This document shows, in pieces, positions 8,490 to 17,814 of a stretch of DNA of 64,000 nt; position 1 is the first letter of the stretch; the number at the start of each line of letters is the position of its first letter. The position numbers and the translations under genes were made by a program. Source of the DNA: Pontibacillus salipaludis (GTDB lineage Bacteria; Bacillota; Bacilli; Bacillales; BH030062). The notes beneath the pieces were generated by a model. That model searched no databases. It was not told where the DNA came from and was given only the letters and a program-made list of their open reading frames with translations. Where the stretch lies: contig NZ_BMIN01000018.1 in assembly GCF_014642405.1 (NCBI RefSeq), positions 1 to 64,000 on the forward strand, in the 5' to 3' direction.

Positions 8490-9188
8490 TTAACCTCCAA
8501 ACAGGATTGTCTGTACGTTCTGCTCCAGTTGTTCTACGTCTATTGTCATCTGGGCAATAATGACGAGAGAATTCATAGTTGCGTGCGTGATGATCGGTAC
8601 GATAATGCGCTTTGTTTTCTCATATAAGTAGGCAAAGACTAAGCCCATCATTGCATATTTCAGTAGGTGCTCTGGTTCCCCATGTACAATTCCGAAGATA
8701 CTGCCTGATACTAGCGCAGATATAAGAAAGTTCGTATATTTACGTAATGTTCCAAATAGAATCTTTCGGAAGATGATTTCTTCTAAGATCGGTGCCACAA
8801 TGGCAATGATGAGGATGAAGATCGGTGTTGCTTTCGCAAGAGCCGATAAGTTTTGCGTGTTCTCTGAAATGGGATCAACACCAAAGACGAGAGACTCAAT
8901 TACGGTAGCGGCGTACTGACTTAAGAAAGCAAGTAAGATACCAAGCAGTCCCCACTTGATGTAAGACCCGATCCCCATATCGTAATCCTGACGCAGATCC
9001 TTCTGTATATCTGGCTTTAAGAGCCATGTAATAATGAGAAGGCCAGCAATAAAGGAAGAGATCGTCCAGGTAATCAGCCAGGTTTGAGGGTTCTCAAGAT
9101 CCAGAGAAAGGATGAACTGTCCTACTAACCCACCGGATAATTGAACAAGCGTATATGTTAAGATGACATACCAATAGCGCCTTGGCAT
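8490..9188 (-). CDS. CPBP family intramembrane glutamic endopeptidase (YdiL-like)
   Basis: A membrane protease of the CAAX/Rce1 (ABI) family. The 232-aa protein has about eight hydrophobic segments. It has all three catalytic motifs: EEIIFR (Glu136, Glu137, Arg141), FGIVH (His169) and HATMN (His202, Asn206). GGAGT lies 9 nt before ATG 9188. Relatives process or inactivate peptides and have been linked to bacteriocin self-immunity and prenyl-type processing. The substrate here is unknown. It is cotranscribed with the small YdiK-like gene. Confidence 0.9.
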   Translation of the reverse strand: MPRRYWYVILTYTLVQLSGGLVGQFILSLDLENPQTWLITWTISSFIAGLLIITWLLKPDIQKDLRQDYDMGIGSYIKWGLLGILLAFLSQYAATVIESLVFGVDPISENTQNLSALAKATPIFILIIAIVAPILEEIIFRKILFGTLRKYTNFLISALVSGSIFGIVHGEPEHLLKYAMMGLVFAYLYEKTKRIIVPIITHATMNSLVIIAQMTIDVEQLEQNVQTILFGG

Positions 9189-9353
9189 TCGGCAACGACT
9201 CCTTTTGAGAATTTATACCTTTATCTTACGTATTGTAACACATTTAAAGAAGTGGAAAGAAACGTTTAAATCGGAAAAGATGAGTCATAATGTGTTGGGG
9301 GAGTGAGCTCATTTTTTTGAGGAAATTTTTATGAAGAAATTAAATGTTTTCGC

Positions 9354-9382
9354 TTGCAAAATATCGTGAGATTCATTATTAT
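9354..9382 (+). promoter_or_regulatory. Sigma-A promoter of groESL
   Basis: A -35 TTGCAA (9354-9359), 17-bp spacer and -10 TATTAT (9377-9382) lie immediately upstream of the CIRCE operator. Confidence 0.88.
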
Positions 9383-9392
9383 AAGAATTGTG

Positions 9393-9419
9393 TTAGCACT
9401 CGAGAATAGAGAGTGCTAA
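9393..9419. promoter_or_regulatory. CIRCE operator (HrcA binding site)
   Basis: A perfect inverted repeat TTAGCACTC-N9-GAGTGCTAA, identical to the CIRCE consensus. It sits at the expected transcription start of groESL, so HrcA repression relieved by heat shock is expected. Confidence 0.97.
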
Positions 9420-9468
9420 TAAAATCAAAACAAGCATAGTTTTAAACCATTTGAGGAGGGTGTCTGAT

Positions 9469-9753
9469 TTGTTAAAGCCATTAGGTGATCGTATTGTAAT
9501 TGAGGTAGTACAACAAGAAGAAAAGACCGCGAGCGGTATTGTTCTTCCTGACTCTGCGAAGGAGAAGCCTCAAGAAGGTAAAGTTGTTGCGGTAGGTTCT
9601 GGTCGTTTGGCGGAAAATGGTCAAAAGGTTGCACTTGAGGTAACCACTGACGACCACATCATCTTCTCAAAATTTGCTGGTACTGAAGTGAAGTACGAAG
9701 GTAAAGAATACTTAATTTTACGTGAGAATGACATTTTAGCAGTCGTTAACTAA
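9469..9753 (+). CDS. groES: Co-chaperonin GroES (Hsp10)
   Basis: GroES caps the GroEL folding chamber. The 94-aa product starts [13 protein letters not shown] and contains the mobile loop region [20 protein letters not shown] chose TTG 9469: it follows GAGGAGGG by 8 nt and gives the N-terminus seen in B. subtilis. The frame stays open upstream to 9451, but that start lies in the ribosome site itself. First gene of the CIRCE-controlled operon. Confidence 0.97.
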   Translation: MLKPLGDRIVIEVVQQEEKTASGIVLPDSAKEKPQEGKVVAVGSGRLAENGQKVALEVTTDDHIIFSKFAGTEVKYEGKEYLILRENDILAVVN

Positions 9754-9786
9754 TACAATTAATGTTGGACAATCATAAACGGTTAG

Positions 9787-11448
<1,662 letters not shown>

Positions 11449-11541
11449 TAAGTGCCCTCAACCCTTGCTAGTAAAGGGTTTTGATTAACACGGGTTATTT
11501 ATGCTCATGTTTTTGCTCATGTCTAGTTAAGTTATATATTG

Positions 11542-11580
11542 AAGACCTTCATTTAGTGGCACTAAATGAAGGTCTTTTTT
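11542..11580 (+). terminator. groESL terminator
   Basis: A perfect 16-bp stem AAGACCTTCATTTAGT/ACTAAATGAAGGTCTT with loop GGC and a T run. A weaker hairpin, ACCCTT...AAGGGT, lies closer to the groEL stop. Confidence 0.92.
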
Positions 11581-11787
11581 GTATAAAAAAGGTGTGTTTG
11601 TTCGGTCTAGTGGTAAATAAATATGGAGTTGTATAATTCAAACATAAAATTCGAATAAAGATAGTAATAGTAAGGCTTATATCTTGCTAGTTAATAAATA
11701 GTACATAAGATATATGTAATTTGTTTCTATATTAAGGAATATGAGGTAAAATATTGGTAACAATCTTGATGTGAGCGGAGGGGAAAC
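11581..11787. other. Left edge of the accessory island
   Basis: AT-rich sequence between the groESL terminator and the first island gene. No direct repeat or tRNA marks an insertion boundary. A TAAAAT stretch near 11747-11752 could be the -10 of the following operon. Confidence 0.35.
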
Positions 11788-13056
11788 ATGAATTGGGAAA
11801 ACATTTATAATATCCTTGATAAATATACTCAATATAAGCATTACCAATTGTTATTTGAAAAGTTTAATCTACCAAAAAAAGTTTCTAGAGATGAAATGCT
11901 AAAAGTTTTACATACAGCAGTTGTTCAGGAAACACTTCTCGAACCAGAATTACCGAGGGGAGCACTAGAAGAGTGGTTATCACTACACCAGATTGATGGT
12001 AATAACTACACTTTTGTTTATAACTTACAAGAAGATTATGATAGAAGTAGCTTAGCAGAATTATATATGAATAGAGAAGAGAAGATTGACTTAAAGCTTT
12101 GGGATATTAACCCAGCGAATGATTCAGAAGATTTGGATACAGTTATGCCAGAGTTAGATGATATAAAGCTTATAGGAGTTCATAGGAATGATGAGAAAGG
12201 AACATATACCTTATCATTTGTTGCGCCATGTGTAGTGACTGGATCTGGAGTTGACGGTGCTACCAGAGTCTACAAAAAGCTATTCTTCACCCACTGCGTT
12301 TGCATTGATGGATCTAAAGATATAAAAGTAATATTTAATCCAACAAGTAACTTACTGAATGTGAATGGTACAAAAAAAGGTAAGAATCACGACTGGACTC
12401 CTATAGCAAATATGTTTTTTAGTAAAGTTAAAGAATATATTGGAAATGTATATATCTATGCGCCTAACTGGATACCACGAGCATTGTATCAATTTGCGGA
12501 AGATGTTTCATACCACCATAATGATGAAATAACGGCTGCATCATTTAATGCTGAAGAAAAGATCAAAGAATTTTCGGGAAAATTACTTAGTGAAGCAAAT
12601 ATTGATCCTGATCAAGAACCTGCTTTATTAACTAGGTTAATACAAGACATTCAGCTTTCTTATGAAGCTCAGTTACTTGAGATACATGGTGCTAATGAAG
12701 AAGATAATAAGTTTAGGGTATTCAAGCAACGGTCGGATGGATTCACTCATGTAATTAGTGTAGAATCTACTCAAGAAGGACTCTTGGGATCAGGTGCTCA
12801 AGCTGCTAAGCGTTCTAGGCAAGACGGTAGTATTGAATTATTAGGTATTACTTATAAAGCAAGCGACCGAATGTATAAATTTCTTGTTGAACAAGGAACT
12901 GAGGCTTACTTAATCAGAGGGACAAATACCTTTATAGAAGAGGAGGTAGTTGACATTGTTATCGGTAAACTTAACGAATATAGAGAGCAAATACAATCTC
13001 TCCCCCACAGTGGTAAAGGGGGTGCAGACGGAACTTCTAGATCTGAGGCCGACTGA
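11788..13056 (+). CDS. Uncharacterised protein A of a three-gene nuclease cassette
   Basis: I do not recognise this 422-aa protein. It has no membrane segment or signal peptide and no P-loop. The N-terminus (~1-70) is helical and charged. The middle (~150-260) looks β-rich with aromatic residues (YTLSFVAPCVVTGSG, KLFFTHCVCIDGS). The C-terminal part has LLGITYKASDRMYKFLVEQGTEAYLIRG and an acidic EEEVVDIV stretch. GGAGGGG precedes ATG 11788. The end overlaps gene B by ~100 bp in another frame, and the last ~20 residues look unlike a folded tail. Linkage to a PD-(D/E)XK nuclease (gene C) suggests a defence or restriction role. That is inference. Confidence 0.7.
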   Translation: MNWENIYNILDKYTQYKHYQLLFEKFNLPKKVSRDEMLKVLHTAVVQETLLEPELPRGALEEWLSLHQIDGNNYTFVYNLQEDYDRSSLAELYMNREEKIDLKLWDINPANDSEDLDTVMPELDDIKLIGVHRNDEKGTYTLSFVAPCVVTGSGVDGATRVYKKLFFTHCVCIDGSKDIKVIFNPTSNLLNVNGTKKGKNHDWTPIANMFFSKVKEYIGNVYIYAPNWIPRALYQFAEDVSYHHNDEITAASFNAEEKIKEFSGKLLSEANIDPDQEPALLTRLIQDIQLSYEAQLLEIHGANEEDNKFRVFKQRSDGFTHVISVESTQEGLLGSGAQAAKRSRQDGSIELLGITYKASDRMYKFLVEQGTEAYLIRGTNTFIEEEVVDIVIGKLNEYREQIQSLPHSGKGGADGTSRSEAD

Positions 13057-13321
13057 TGTCTTAACAAAAGATAAACTAGCGAGAAAAACTAACTTACATC
13101 CAGACATTGCTGAAACTATTTTAATCGACTTGTTTAAAGACAAAGTTTTGCAACTTTATATAAGAGTTTACTGTAATAATGAGGACTATGCTCACTTTGT
13201 GTGGTTTAACTCTTTAAAAGAATATTATAATGCTGATGAAGACTTTCGTTGTCCAGAGTGTGGAAGTTCCCTTAACTGGAAAAATGCAAGAGTTGGGTTT
13301 AAAAGGGGAGTATTTAGATGA
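12956..13321 (+). CDS. Uncharacterised protein B: winged-helix-like with CxxC knuckle
   Basis: About 121 aa starting at TTG 12956, 9 nt after a strong AGGAGG site that lies inside gene A. The section TDVLTKDKLARKTNLHPDI resembles a helix-turn-helix entry. The C-terminus has one zinc-knuckle-like CPECGSSLNW. A second Cys (RVYCNNED) and a His (YAHFVW) could complete a metal site. It overlaps gene A by 101 bp in the +1 frame and gene C by 4 nt (ATGA). A DNA- or nucleic-acid-binding adaptor is plausible. The true start could lie further in (GTG 13010), but no ribosome site is seen there. Confidence 0.6.
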   Translation: MLSVNLTNIESKYNLSPTVVKGVQTELLDLRPTDVLTKDKLARKTNLHPDIAETILIDLFKDKVLQLYIRVYCNNEDYAHFVWFNSLKEYYNADEDFRCPECGSSLNWKNARVGFKRGVFR

Positions 13322-14106
13322 CCTCTAGAATGTCTATAAATTCTTTTACGGAACTTTCAAAAGTTCTTGCCAATGTTTCAGATGATATGTTTTGGGAACC
13401 AATAGAAACTGATGAGGATATTGTGCAGTTTAAAGATTATATCAAGCACATTGAAGAAAGTCAGTCTTGGGATAGAAGCCGAAATAAAGATAAAGGTGAA
13501 CTTTTGGAGGAATTTACAATGTTCCTCTTTAATAGGTTTCAGGATGTACGAGTTACCAAAAATAAAAGACCAGCTGATAATGAAACAGATATAGAGGCAG
13601 TTATGAGTGAAAAAGCACAACCACCATTTATTACGCAAATAATAGGCCCAAAAATAGTGTGTGAGTGTAAAAATAAAAAATCTTCATCAATTGATGTTGG
13701 AATGGTAACAAAACTGGCGGAGATATTACCCACTAGAGGGTCCAGTTTTGGTGTGTTTATATCAATTAATGGTATGGGTGGATATGCCTGGAGATATGGA
13801 GAAGGTAAAAGAAAAAAGATTATGTATAAAGATAGGTTACCACTTATCTCCTTTACAGTTAAAGAGCTAGAAGTGTTACTGGAAGGTAATAATTTCTTAA
13901 CAATGATTAAACAAAAATACTATCAGTTACTTGATGAAGTAGACGATGAAACTGCCGATATTCCCGAACAGCCAAATATCGAATACACTAAGAGGTTGAA
14001 TGAAGTTATAATACACTTGGAGAAATGTGAACTTATGAATAGCGATATGGCTTTAGAAATCAAGGAAAATATAAGATTAAAATACGGTGAAATAAATAAT
14101 GATTAA
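13318..14106 (+). CDS. PD-(D/E)XK-type nuclease-like protein C
   Basis: A 262-aa protein with the restriction-endonuclease-like signature. A helix GELLEEFTMFLFNRF (Glu near 61-65) is followed by NETDIEAV (Asp91) and a β-strand IVCECKNK giving E116-x-K118. The following MVTKLAEILPTRGSSFGVFISINGMGG resembles Mrr/RecB-like cores, where a strand-helix pair packs behind the active site. It starts at ATG 13318 behind AAAAGGGGAG and overlaps gene B by 4 nt, so all three genes are translationally coupled. The nuclease call is from motifs only. Target and trigger are unknown. Confidence 0.7.
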   Translation: MTSRMSINSFTELSKVLANVSDDMFWEPIETDEDIVQFKDYIKHIEESQSWDRSRNKDKGELLEEFTMFLFNRFQDVRVTKNKRPADNETDIEAVMSEKAQPPFITQIIGPKIVCECKNKKSSSIDVGMVTKLAEILPTRGSSFGVFISINGMGGYAWRYGEGKRKKIMYKDRLPLISFTVKELEVLLEGNNFLTMIKQKYYQLLDEVDDETADIPEQPNIEYTKRLNEVIIHLEKCELMNSDMALEIKENIRLKYGEINND

Positions 14107-14134
14107 ATTACAATCTAACAATATTGTTAAGAAG

Positions 14135-14160
14135 TGACACTTATTGAGTGTTATTTTTTT
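14135..14160 (+). terminator. Terminator of the three-gene cassette
   Basis: TGACACT/AGTGTTA stem (one G-T pair) with loop TATTG and a run of seven T, 28 bp after gene C. Confidence 0.75.
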
Positions 14161-14186
14161 ACTAATTTTCAGGAGATGAAGAATTG

Positions 14187-14756
14187 ATGTTTGGTCTCTC
14201 AGATAATTGGACAAAGATTGTGTCAGCATTGATTATTGCGTTTATTACATCAATAGTTACTCACAGATTAGCAATTGCTAAAGAAAGAAGGTTACAAACA
14301 GATAAACAACGGTTTGAAATACTAAACAACGTATATATTCCTTTATATAGAGCCTTTATAAATAAACAAATTAAGGACATAGGTAAGCCTTTTGGTTATT
14401 TAGGCATCGATGAAGAATTGTTCCATGAAATTAATAAAATTTATGAAGACAATATACATTTAATTGATCCTGCATTGGAAGCGAGAATTTGGGAACTAAA
14501 AGACCATTTCTCTGAAGAACAACGAAGAATGGAAGAGATGGGTGACAATACTCCTGTTCAGGGCGATTATGAATATAGGATGATACGTTATGTTTTTTAC
14601 CATTATAACAAGATGAGGAGAAGGTTAAAGTTACCTTATGAAAAAACATATCTTAAATATCATGACATATATGAAAAAATAATTAATAATACGATAAATT
14701 ACTTTAAGGGTAGAAAAATTAAAAGAGATCTAGAGAAATATAGAAAAAAAGAATAG
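14187..14756 (+). CDS. Uncharacterised membrane-anchored helical protein
   Basis: A 189-aa protein. One N-terminal membrane helix (IVSALIIAFITSIVTHRLAI, ~10-30) is followed by a strongly charged, mostly α-helical cytoplasmic domain (positive-inside by the K/R-rich TM edge KERRLQTDKQR). No enzyme motif is recognised. ATG 14187 follows AGGAGAT by 9 nt. A TTG 3 nt upstream is less likely. It has its own space behind the cassette terminator and low GC like the rest of the island. It might be an effector or sensor of phage infection, but nothing in the sequence proves it. Confidence 0.6.
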   Translation: MFGLSDNWTKIVSALIIAFITSIVTHRLAIAKERRLQTDKQRFEILNNVYIPLYRAFINKQIKDIGKPFGYLGIDEELFHEINKIYEDNIHLIDPALEARIWELKDHFSEEQRRMEEMGDNTPVQGDYEYRMIRYVFYHYNKMRRRLKLPYEKTYLKYHDIYEKIINNTINYFKGRKIKRDLEKYRKKE

Positions 14757-14845
14757 CATTATTAGTAACGCTTATTAGTGGATTTATAGCTATTATTCAA
14801 AGTGCTCAGGCAAGGTTTCCTTTACATATGCAACTTTTAGAAGTT

Positions 14846-14873
14846 TTGTAGGGCAATTTTATCTTGCTATAAT
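14846..14873 (+). promoter_or_regulatory. Sigma-A promoter-like sequence in an ORF-free gap
   Basis: TTGTAG (14846-14851), 16-bp spacer and a perfect TATAAT (14868-14873). No coding sequence follows, but a terminator hairpin lies at 15010. Confidence 0.5.
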
Positions 14874-14879
14874 ATAATT

Positions 14880-15049
14880 AAATAGACATCCCTTCTCTAT
14901 TTGTTTATTAAGGATACATAGATTTAGACCTCACTTCACCTTTTGCAGAAGAGTTAGGGGATCTATTTTTGTTTCTATATTCGAAATATCAATTACTGAT
15001 TCTGCTCAAACGAACAACCCTAATGGTCTACGGTTGTTCGTTTTTTCAT
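14880..15049 (+). ncRNA. Candidate small RNA
   Basis: About 170 bp between a promoter-like TTGTAG-N16-TATAAT and a strong terminator. The terminator stem is ACGAACAACC/GGTTGTTCGT (15010-15041) followed by TTTTTT. There is no ORF with a ribosome site. A promoter plus terminator with nothing coded between them is the pattern of a small RNA, but neither end is proven and no known family is recognised. Confidence 0.35.
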
Positions 15050-15135
15050 TAGGATTCTGATAAGAAATCAGTACAATTTCTTATTAAGTTACTGAATTTG
15101 TGCGAAGCTTCTCTTTTTAAGTTATTGGTCATGAA

Positions 15136-15164
15136 AGAAGCATGGGGACGGTTCCTGTGTTACC
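15136..15164 (-). repeat. REP-like palindromic repeat, copy 1
   Basis: Reverse-oriented and degenerate: it shows the core GGGGACGGTTCCTGTG between AGAAGCAT and a decayed right arm (TTACC). Confidence 0.6.
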
Positions 15165-15327
15165 TTTTTTTTGCCTTATTCGAAATATATGAGTGATAGT
15201 ATTAGCTTCTCAACAATTGAATAAACTTTTGGAAAGTCTCTCTAGTTCTTTTGACCACGAATATATATCAACGTTTCCGTATGGGGCATCACCTTCATAT
15301 AGTCAAGAAGCGTAAGCTTTTATAAAT

Positions 15328-15357
15328 AGGAAGCGCTAGAACCGTCTCTGTGCTTCT
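15328..15357 (+). repeat. REP-like palindromic repeat, copy 2
   Basis: Forward copy: AGGAAGCGCTAGAACCGTCT followed by the right arm TGTGCTTCT. The arms GAAGCgC and GtGCTTC pair. Confidence 0.7.
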
Positions 15358-15680
15358 TGTAAGCTATTATTCCAGCAAAAGTTTCTTCAAATTTTAGGAA
15401 ATGGTTCTGTATATACATTAGTAAATATATGATGGAAATTTGTAAAGAAGCAGCTATTAACCATTTCTTAAAAGAGTCACTGTAGGCTAGAAAATAAATG
15501 TTGATAGTTGGATTATTTTAGACTTTTAAAAGTTTTTTCATCATTTTAGTAATCGTAACTTACAAACCTCTATACATTGCATTATAATGGAAATGGAGTT
15601 AAACTATTCTAAAGAAGCTCATGAAATAGTAATTATACATATTCTAATTTCATAAATTGTTGTATGTTTGGGGAATAGCT

Positions 15681-16202
15681 ATGAATAATACAAAGTTTAT
15701 TGGTTATCATGGAACAATAAAAGATAAAGCGGATAAGATTAAAAGAACTAATTTTACAGTCAATTTTAAACATGTAGGTTGGTTAGGAACTGGAGTTTAT
15801 TTTTTTGATGAGGATTATGATTTAGCTTTAGATTATGCTAAAAGGGTTCATAAAGGTCGTATTACTAAAGTACTCAGAGGTGAGCTAGATGTTCCGCCTG
15901 GTGAGGTTTTTGATTGCACCGATGACAATTATAAGAAAGCTTTTCATAAGTATAGAGAGAAGTTGCAAAAAGATCTCATTGAGAAACATAATGTAAATCT
16001 TAAGGTAGGAAATAGTAATGATTTCGATGGAAAAGTTTACAATTTTATCTATCGTAAAAAAGGGTATACTTTATTTAGAGCGGAAACTTATACTTTTTCA
16101 GAGGTGGATGATAATTATGGTTTCCCTCCTTCAAGAGTACCGAATGGCATTGAGTTATGCTTGAAACAACCTAGATATATAATAAAAAAAGATATTGTAT
16201 AG
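15681..16202 (+). CDS. ADP-ribosyltransferase-like toxin of a toxin-antitoxin-chaperone system (CmdT-like)
   Basis: A 173-aa protein with a PARP/ART-like layout: YHGT (His10), then GWLGTGVYFF (Tyr40) followed by ALDYAKR, and a C-terminal strand GIELCLKQPRYI with Glu158. This matches the H-Y-E triad of NAD+-using ADP-ribosyltransferases. ATG 15681 follows a GGGGAA site; an in-frame TTG at 15657 is possible. The next two genes are a small acidic protein and a SecB-like chaperone, the gene order of the CmdTAC anti-phage system, whose toxin ADP-ribosylates mRNA. The enzyme call rests on motifs and context, so the target here is unproven. Confidence 0.68.
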   Translation: MNNTKFIGYHGTIKDKADKIKRTNFTVNFKHVGWLGTGVYFFDEDYDLALDYAKRVHKGRITKVLRGELDVPPGEVFDCTDDNYKKAFHKYREKLQKDLIEKHNVNLKVGNSNDFDGKVYNFIYRKKGYTLFRAETYTFSEVDDNYGFPPSRVPNGIELCLKQPRYIIKKDIV

Positions 16203-16236
16203 TTATTATTCTTATTACTCAAAGGAGAATGCTATT

Positions 16237-16518
16237 ATGAGTGATGAAAATTTAAAAAATATTGATGAAGAGTTGGAAAATTTGTCTAGAGAAGAGTTTA
16301 TAGAATTGTTAGAGTTATCTGGGTTTGAAGTTGAAGACGGAGATGGAAAAGTAATATATACAGATATAGAAAAGAATGATAAACACAATAATGATGCTGG
16401 AACTTTTGTGTTAAATAAACAAGAAACTATCCAGTACAATTTAAATGAAAAAAAATATTATCATAAAGATAGCGATGTAGGAATTAATTACTTTCCAACA
16501 GCATACGTAGCTTGTTAA
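16237..16518 (+). CDS. Small acidic protein, candidate antitoxin (CmdA-like position)
   Basis: A 93-aa, very acidic protein (helix NIDEELENLSREEFIELLELSG) with no recognised domain. The C-terminal tail GINYFPTAYVAC is hydrophobic and aromatic. In toxin-antitoxin-chaperone systems such a tail (chaperone-addiction sequence) makes the antitoxin depend on its SecB-like partner. ATG 16237 follows AAAGGAGAA. It lies 34 nt after the toxin and 32 nt before the chaperone gene. The antitoxin role is inferred from size, tail and position. Confidence 0.6.
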   Translation: MSDENLKNIDEELENLSREEFIELLELSGFEVEDGDGKVIYTDIEKNDKHNNDAGTFVLNKQETIQYNLNEKKYYHKDSDVGINYFPTAYVAC

Positions 16519-16550
16519 TCTATTAAAATATTTGTTTTGGGGCGATTATT

Positions 16551-16964
16551 ATGGAAGAATCTACCGAGAGCGCTTTGGTTTTTAGAGATTACTTTATAAA
16601 TTCATTCGATTATAAAAGAAGTGAGCATGCTCATTTTAGTGATGATACAGCTATTGAATTATCTTTTGATTTAAGTGCTCATGCTGGAATGAATGAAGAA
16701 AAAGATAGTCTAAAATTATTAATTGGATGCACAATATTTGAAGAAGAATTTTCTCAAGGGAATGCACCTTTTTATTTAGAAGCTAATATTACTGGTTTTT
16801 TTGATTGTAAAGGAAGTTTTGATATAGAAAATTTTGAATATAATGCAATTGCGATCTTATTACCATATTTAAGGTCATTTATAACAAGTTACACTTCACA
16901 AGCAGGGATTGCGCCCGTGATACTTCCACCTATAAATGTGTATAATGCATTTAGAAAAACATAA
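16551..16964 (+). CDS. SecB-like chaperone (CmdC-like)
   Basis: A 137-aa SecB-fold protein. The strand FYLEANITGFFDC and the helix-loop block YNAIAILLPYLRSFITSYTSQAG are followed by IAPVILPPINVYNAF. These align with the SecB family's FPYaRe...LxPVNFxAlf region. Bacillaceae normally lack SecB, so a stand-alone copy beside a small acidic gene and an ART-like toxin points to a dedicated toxin-antitoxin chaperone. It probably protects the antitoxin and releases the toxin when a phage signal engages it. A terminator overlaps its stop codon. Confidence 0.78.
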   Translation: MEESTESALVFRDYFINSFDYKRSEHAHFSDDTAIELSFDLSAHAGMNEEKDSLKLLIGCTIFEEEFSQGNAPFYLEANITGFFDCKGSFDIENFEYNAIAILLPYLRSFITSYTSQAGIAPVILPPINVYNAFRKT

Positions 16965-16990
16965 AAAGAGGCCATTATGGTCTCTTTTTT
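16964..16990 (+). terminator. Terminator of the CmdTAC-like operon
   Basis: AAAAGAGGCC/GGTCTCTTTT hairpin with a short loop and a T run, directly at the chaperone stop codon. Confidence 0.8.
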
Positions 16991-17297
16991 AGATGGCATA
17001 AAAGAGCAGCCAGAATTTTTAAGGGTTTATAGGAAGTAATGCCGTTTGTTTTTAATTACTTTTGCTCATTTTCTTTTTTTATATGATGATGTAATCATAG
17101 AAACTGTCTAGCTAATTTTTCATTTCTAGAAACATTAAAGTTCTCAGGAAATTGATATTCTAATTGTATTTTAGTGAAAAAATTTTTAACAACCTCAACA
17201 ATCTTCTCGGTGTCTATTAGATTTTTATAGGATCATAGTTTTCTCTTCGAAAACTCGATTTTATCACCGAACTCTCCAAAAGCAGGAGTATAGGTAT

Positions 17298-17325
17298 TAG
17301 AAGCGCTAGGACAGTTGTGCTTCCT
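17298..17325 (+). repeat. REP-like palindromic repeat, diverged copy 3
   Basis: AGAAGCGCTAGGACAGTTGTGCTTCC keeps both arms, but the central GAACCGTCCCC is altered. Confidence 0.5.
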
Positions 17326-17367
17326 ATAAAATCCCCAACAATCTGAGAGGGATCTCAAAAGTTGTAA

Positions 17368-17389
17368 AAGAAGCGTCCCCCGCGCTTCT
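17368..17389 (+). repeat. REP-like palindromic repeat, truncated copy 4
   Basis: AAGAAGCGTCCCCCGCGCTTCT (written here by halves: AAGAAGCGTCC, CCCGCGCTTCT) has lost the middle of the element but keeps both arms. Confidence 0.5.
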
Positions 17390-17475
17390 CTAAGCACTAT
17401 TCCTATATGTTATCGGACCCCTAAAATTATTAACTACTGTTTTCTATCTCAATTATCATCATTCGGCTGATTTTT

Positions 17476-17625
17476 TCACTCACGTCCACGTTCCGCATAA
17501 AAAAGGGCTAAATCTTGAATATCTCTTGGAATGGAGGCAAAAGATTTATGAAGCAGACGGGCCTCTTTTTGAGGACCAGAAATGAAACCAATTACTTGAA
17601 GATGATACAAATCTTTAATCACATG
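17476..17625 (-). pseudogene. Gene fragment ending next to a REP-like repeat
   Basis: A minus-strand frame reads ~48 residues (VIKDLYHLQVIGFISG, then KEARLLHKSFASIPRD, then LALFYAERGRE) before a stop at 17476. It has protein-like composition but no start codon with a ribosome site. Its upstream end runs straight into a REP-like copy at 17625. It is probably the C-terminal remnant of a broken gene. The family is not recognised. Confidence 0.3.
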
Positions 17626-17653
17626 AAGCGCGGGGACGGTTCCTATGCTTCCT
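17625..17653 (-). repeat. REP-like palindromic repeat, copy 5
   Basis: Reverse-oriented and well preserved: GAAGCGCGGGGACGGTTCCT followed by ATGCTTCCT. Confidence 0.7.
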
Positions 17654-17680
17654 CAAAAGTTCTAACAATATGAGTAATAA

Positions 17681-17727
17681 AAGAGAGTTCTCAATAGTTG
17701 GATAAACTATTGAGAACTCTCTTTTTC
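17681..17727 (+). terminator. Orphan terminator hairpin
   Basis: A perfect ~18-bp stem, AGAGAGTTCTCAATAGTT/AACTATTGAGAACTCTCT, with loop GGATA and a T-rich tail. No intact gene precedes it. Confidence 0.75.
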
Positions 17728-17784
17728 TTTACTATTAGACTTATGTTGGATTTTTAGTTACAAGTTGGAGTCGCTTTTGTAAAT

Positions 17785-17814
17785 AGGAAGCACTCGAACC
17801 GTCCCAGCGCTTCT
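17785..17814 (+). repeat. REP-like palindromic repeat, copy 6
   Basis: Forward copy: AGGAAGCACTCGAACCGTCC followed by CAGCGCTTCT. Confidence 0.65.

Larger units (their letters stand above)
15050..15680. other. Non-coding stretch with REP-like repeats
   Basis: No convincing ORF on either strand. It holds two copies of the 29-bp palindromic repeat (15136 and 15328). A TATAAT at 15593-15598 lacks a good -35 and may serve the toxin operon at 15681. Confidence 0.5.
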
